A stretch of DNA of 33,954 nucleotides from Actinomycetota bacterium (GTDB lineage Bacteria; Actinomycetota; CADDZG01; WHSQ01), in contig WHSV01000032.1 in NCBI GenBank assembly GCA_009379915.1, forward strand, positions 1 to 33,954, read 5' to 3'. The notes beneath the pieces were generated by a model that did not search any database, was not told where the DNA came from, and saw only the letters and a program-made list of their open reading frames with translations. Shown piece by piece: positions 32,877-33,954 of this stretch; position 1 is the first letter of the stretch; each line of letters opens with the position of its first letter. The position numbers and the translations under genes were made by a program.

Positions 32877-33722
32877 TCAGCCGCCCGCTATCAGCGCTAC
32901 TCCCAGGGCCGAGCAGGCGAGTCCGACCAGTTGCAGTCGGTGCAGCCGTTCGTGGAGGACGAACCGGGCGAGGACGACGGTGGCTCCCGGGTACATCGAA
33001 GTCAGCACCGCGACCAGCGATAGAAGGCCGACCCGGCTCGCCGCGAGGAAGAGCAGGTTGGCCGTCACGTCCAGGATCCCGGCGCTCGCAATGAGTCGCA
33101 GCGATCCGGGGAGTGGCCGAAGGTCACGCCGCCCGACAACCGCAATGAGCGCCACGACTCCGAGGGACGCCGTGCGCGCTCCGATCAGCGGCCACAGTCC
33201 GGAGTCGCCACCCGCGCGGCTCAGCAGGATGAAAAAGACTCCGAAGGCCAGGCCCGCTCCCACGGCCTCCCTGATCCCCGAGTAACCGCCTGTTTGTCCG
33301 GCGTGGTCGGGCGACGCCGAGACGAGTCCTACCGCGATCAGCGCGACGACGACTCCGATCAGGGACAGAGCTCCGGGTCGCTCACCGAGAAGGAGCCCGG
33401 CCAGGACGGGAACACCCGCTGCGATGACGCCAGTCGTCGGGGCCACGACGCTCATCCGGCCGAGGGCCAGTCCCCGGTAGAGCAGCAGAACTCCCAGCCC
33501 GCCCCCCAGCCCGGAGCCCATGCCCCAGCCGAACGCCTCGATCGTGAAGGGGGCGTCCAGGAAGAAGGGGAGCGCGGTGAGCAGCACCGCCGAGCCGATG
33601 ACCTGCGAGCACACGACGACGGAGAACTCGTTCGTCCGCTTGGTCGAGAGGCCTCCAAAGAAGTCGGCTGCGCCGTAGGTCAGGGCCGCACCGAGCCCGA
33701 GCAGGATCGCCATGGGCAGCAT
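32877..33722 (-). CDS. EamA-family (drug/metabolite) transporter
   Basis: A 281-residue transporter with ten hydrophobic helices in two repeated halves, as is usual for EamA/DMT proteins. Half one starts at AILLGLGAALTYGAADFFGG and contains APTTGVIAAGVPVLAGLLLGE. Half two contains AVGAGLAFGVFFILLSRAG and ends with MYPGATVVLARFVLHERLHR, then QLVGLACSALGVALIAGG. The paired PTTGVIAAGVPV...GE and SMYPGATVVLARFVLHE motifs are the family's hallmark. The substrate is unknown. ATG 33722 was preferred over ATG 33713 because a GAGA-type ribosome site lies eight bases upstream; the frame extends further but into non-coding-like sequence. Confidence 0.88.
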   Translation of the reverse strand: MLPMAILLGLGAALTYGAADFFGGLSTKRTNEFSVVVCSQVIGSAVLLTALPFFLDAPFTIEAFGWGMGSGLGGGLGVLLLYRGLALGRMSVVAPTTGVIAAGVPVLAGLLLGERPGALSLIGVVVALIAVGLVSASPDHAGQTGGYSGIREAVGAGLAFGVFFILLSRAGGDSGLWPLIGARTASLGVVALIAVVGRRDLRPLPGSLRLIASAGILDVTANLLFLAASRVGLLSLVAVLTSMYPGATVVLARFVLHERLHRLQLVGLACSALGVALIAGG

Positions 33723-33954
33723 CGTGCCATCTCGTGCGCTTTCCTCGGGCCGGGGGGCCCCGAAGGGTACATGAGCCCGTTTTGGGGGCCGCTCGGGTTG
33801 GAACCGGGTTGAAAACCGGGCATCGAGGGGGAAATTGTGTGGGGTTTCGGGTTCTCGGGGCCACTCACGTGGGTTTGGGGGCTGTGCGAGGGGAGGTTCG
33901 GACAGGTTTTTGGCGTGACAACCGCCAGGCGAGACTGAGGCCAAAAATAAGGTG
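33723..33954. other. G-run-rich tail without a gene, possible contig-end artefact
   Basis: This stretch has many G-runs on the plus strand (GGGGGG, GGGG and GGG repeated) and small repeats such as AACCGGGTT and AAACCGGG. It lacks codon structure on either strand. It would hold the upstream promoter of the transporter, but its composition differs from the rest of the window, and sequence quality at a contig end may be poor. Confidence 0.4.

Noticed and set aside
1-33954. tRNA, rRNA, CRISPR array or phage genes
   Set aside because: No cloverleaf-like segment, no regularly spaced repeats and no phage structural or integrase genes were seen by eye. A covariance-model scan would be the decisive check for small RNAs.

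Overview
The window reads as chromosomal DNA of a high-GC actinobacterium-like organism. It has frequent GTG/TTG starts, promoters placed so that transcripts would be leaderless, a CsoR copper repressor, PspC-domain kinases, an HxlR regulator, a NYN/YacP-type protein and an IS110-family element. No rRNA, tRNA or CRISPR array was seen, so the placement rests on gene content and style only. The left edge cuts a gene. The last ~230 bases are G-runs without coding sense and may be the end of a contig.

Layout. (1) 1-4203: a respiratory formate dehydrogenase operon (alpha subunit, truncated at the left edge; four-cluster iron-sulfur beta subunit; cytochrome b gamma subunit; FdhE maturation factor). 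It would oxidise formate at the membrane and pass electrons to quinone. (2) 4237-7307: small accessory genes: a YdeI/OmpD-associated domain protein, a frameshifted cupin, an alpha/beta hydrolase with a 34-codon leader ORF, a divergent HxlR regulator with two strong dyads in the shared promoter region, a NYN-domain protein and a VOC protein. (3) 7324-8929: an IS110-family element with 12-bp inverted repeats and ~440 nt of structured non-coding DNA 3' of the transposase. This is the IS1111-type layout in which a guide (seek/bridge) RNA is expected. (4) 8952-11406: a copper resistance pair, a CopB-type ATPase and CsoR, transcribed divergently around a clear CsoR operator. (5) 11457-13295: a graveyard holding a response regulator, a histidine kinase and a PepSY-like protein, all with deletions or frameshifts.

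(6) 13381-16356: a small unknown protein, a CBS-pair protein, an adenylate kinase outside its usual ribosomal context, a frameshifted unknown gene and a membrane protein. (7) 16496-19036: a multi-membrane-segment GAF-SpoIIE phosphatase. (8) 19033-21260: a compact three-gene minus-strand run (YbaK-type deacylase, ceramidase-like CREST membrane hydrolase, FAD oxidoreductase). (9) 21307-25091: an envelope-stress module resembling LiaFSR: a PspC-histidine kinase and LuxR-type regulator facing a PspC-LiaF-like membrane protein plus a small membrane protein. (10) 25237-28133: a secreted protein fusing two malectin-like domains to an M15 peptidase, overlapping a secreted protein of unknown function. 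(11) 28216-33722: a PAS-GGDEF-EAL protein, a GNAT acetyltransferase, a Tat-exported polysaccharide deacetylase coupled to an HGSNAT/NagX-like membrane acyltransferase, and an EamA transporter.

Several modules from 16 kb onward concern the cell envelope: sensing (PspC/LiaF, SpoIIE), wall cutting (M15) and glycan acetylation or deacetylation. The points most worth following are the IS110-family element with its unannotated RNA region, the decayed two-component locus beside the copper genes, the malectin-malectin-M15 fusion and the dyad-rich HxlR promoter region.
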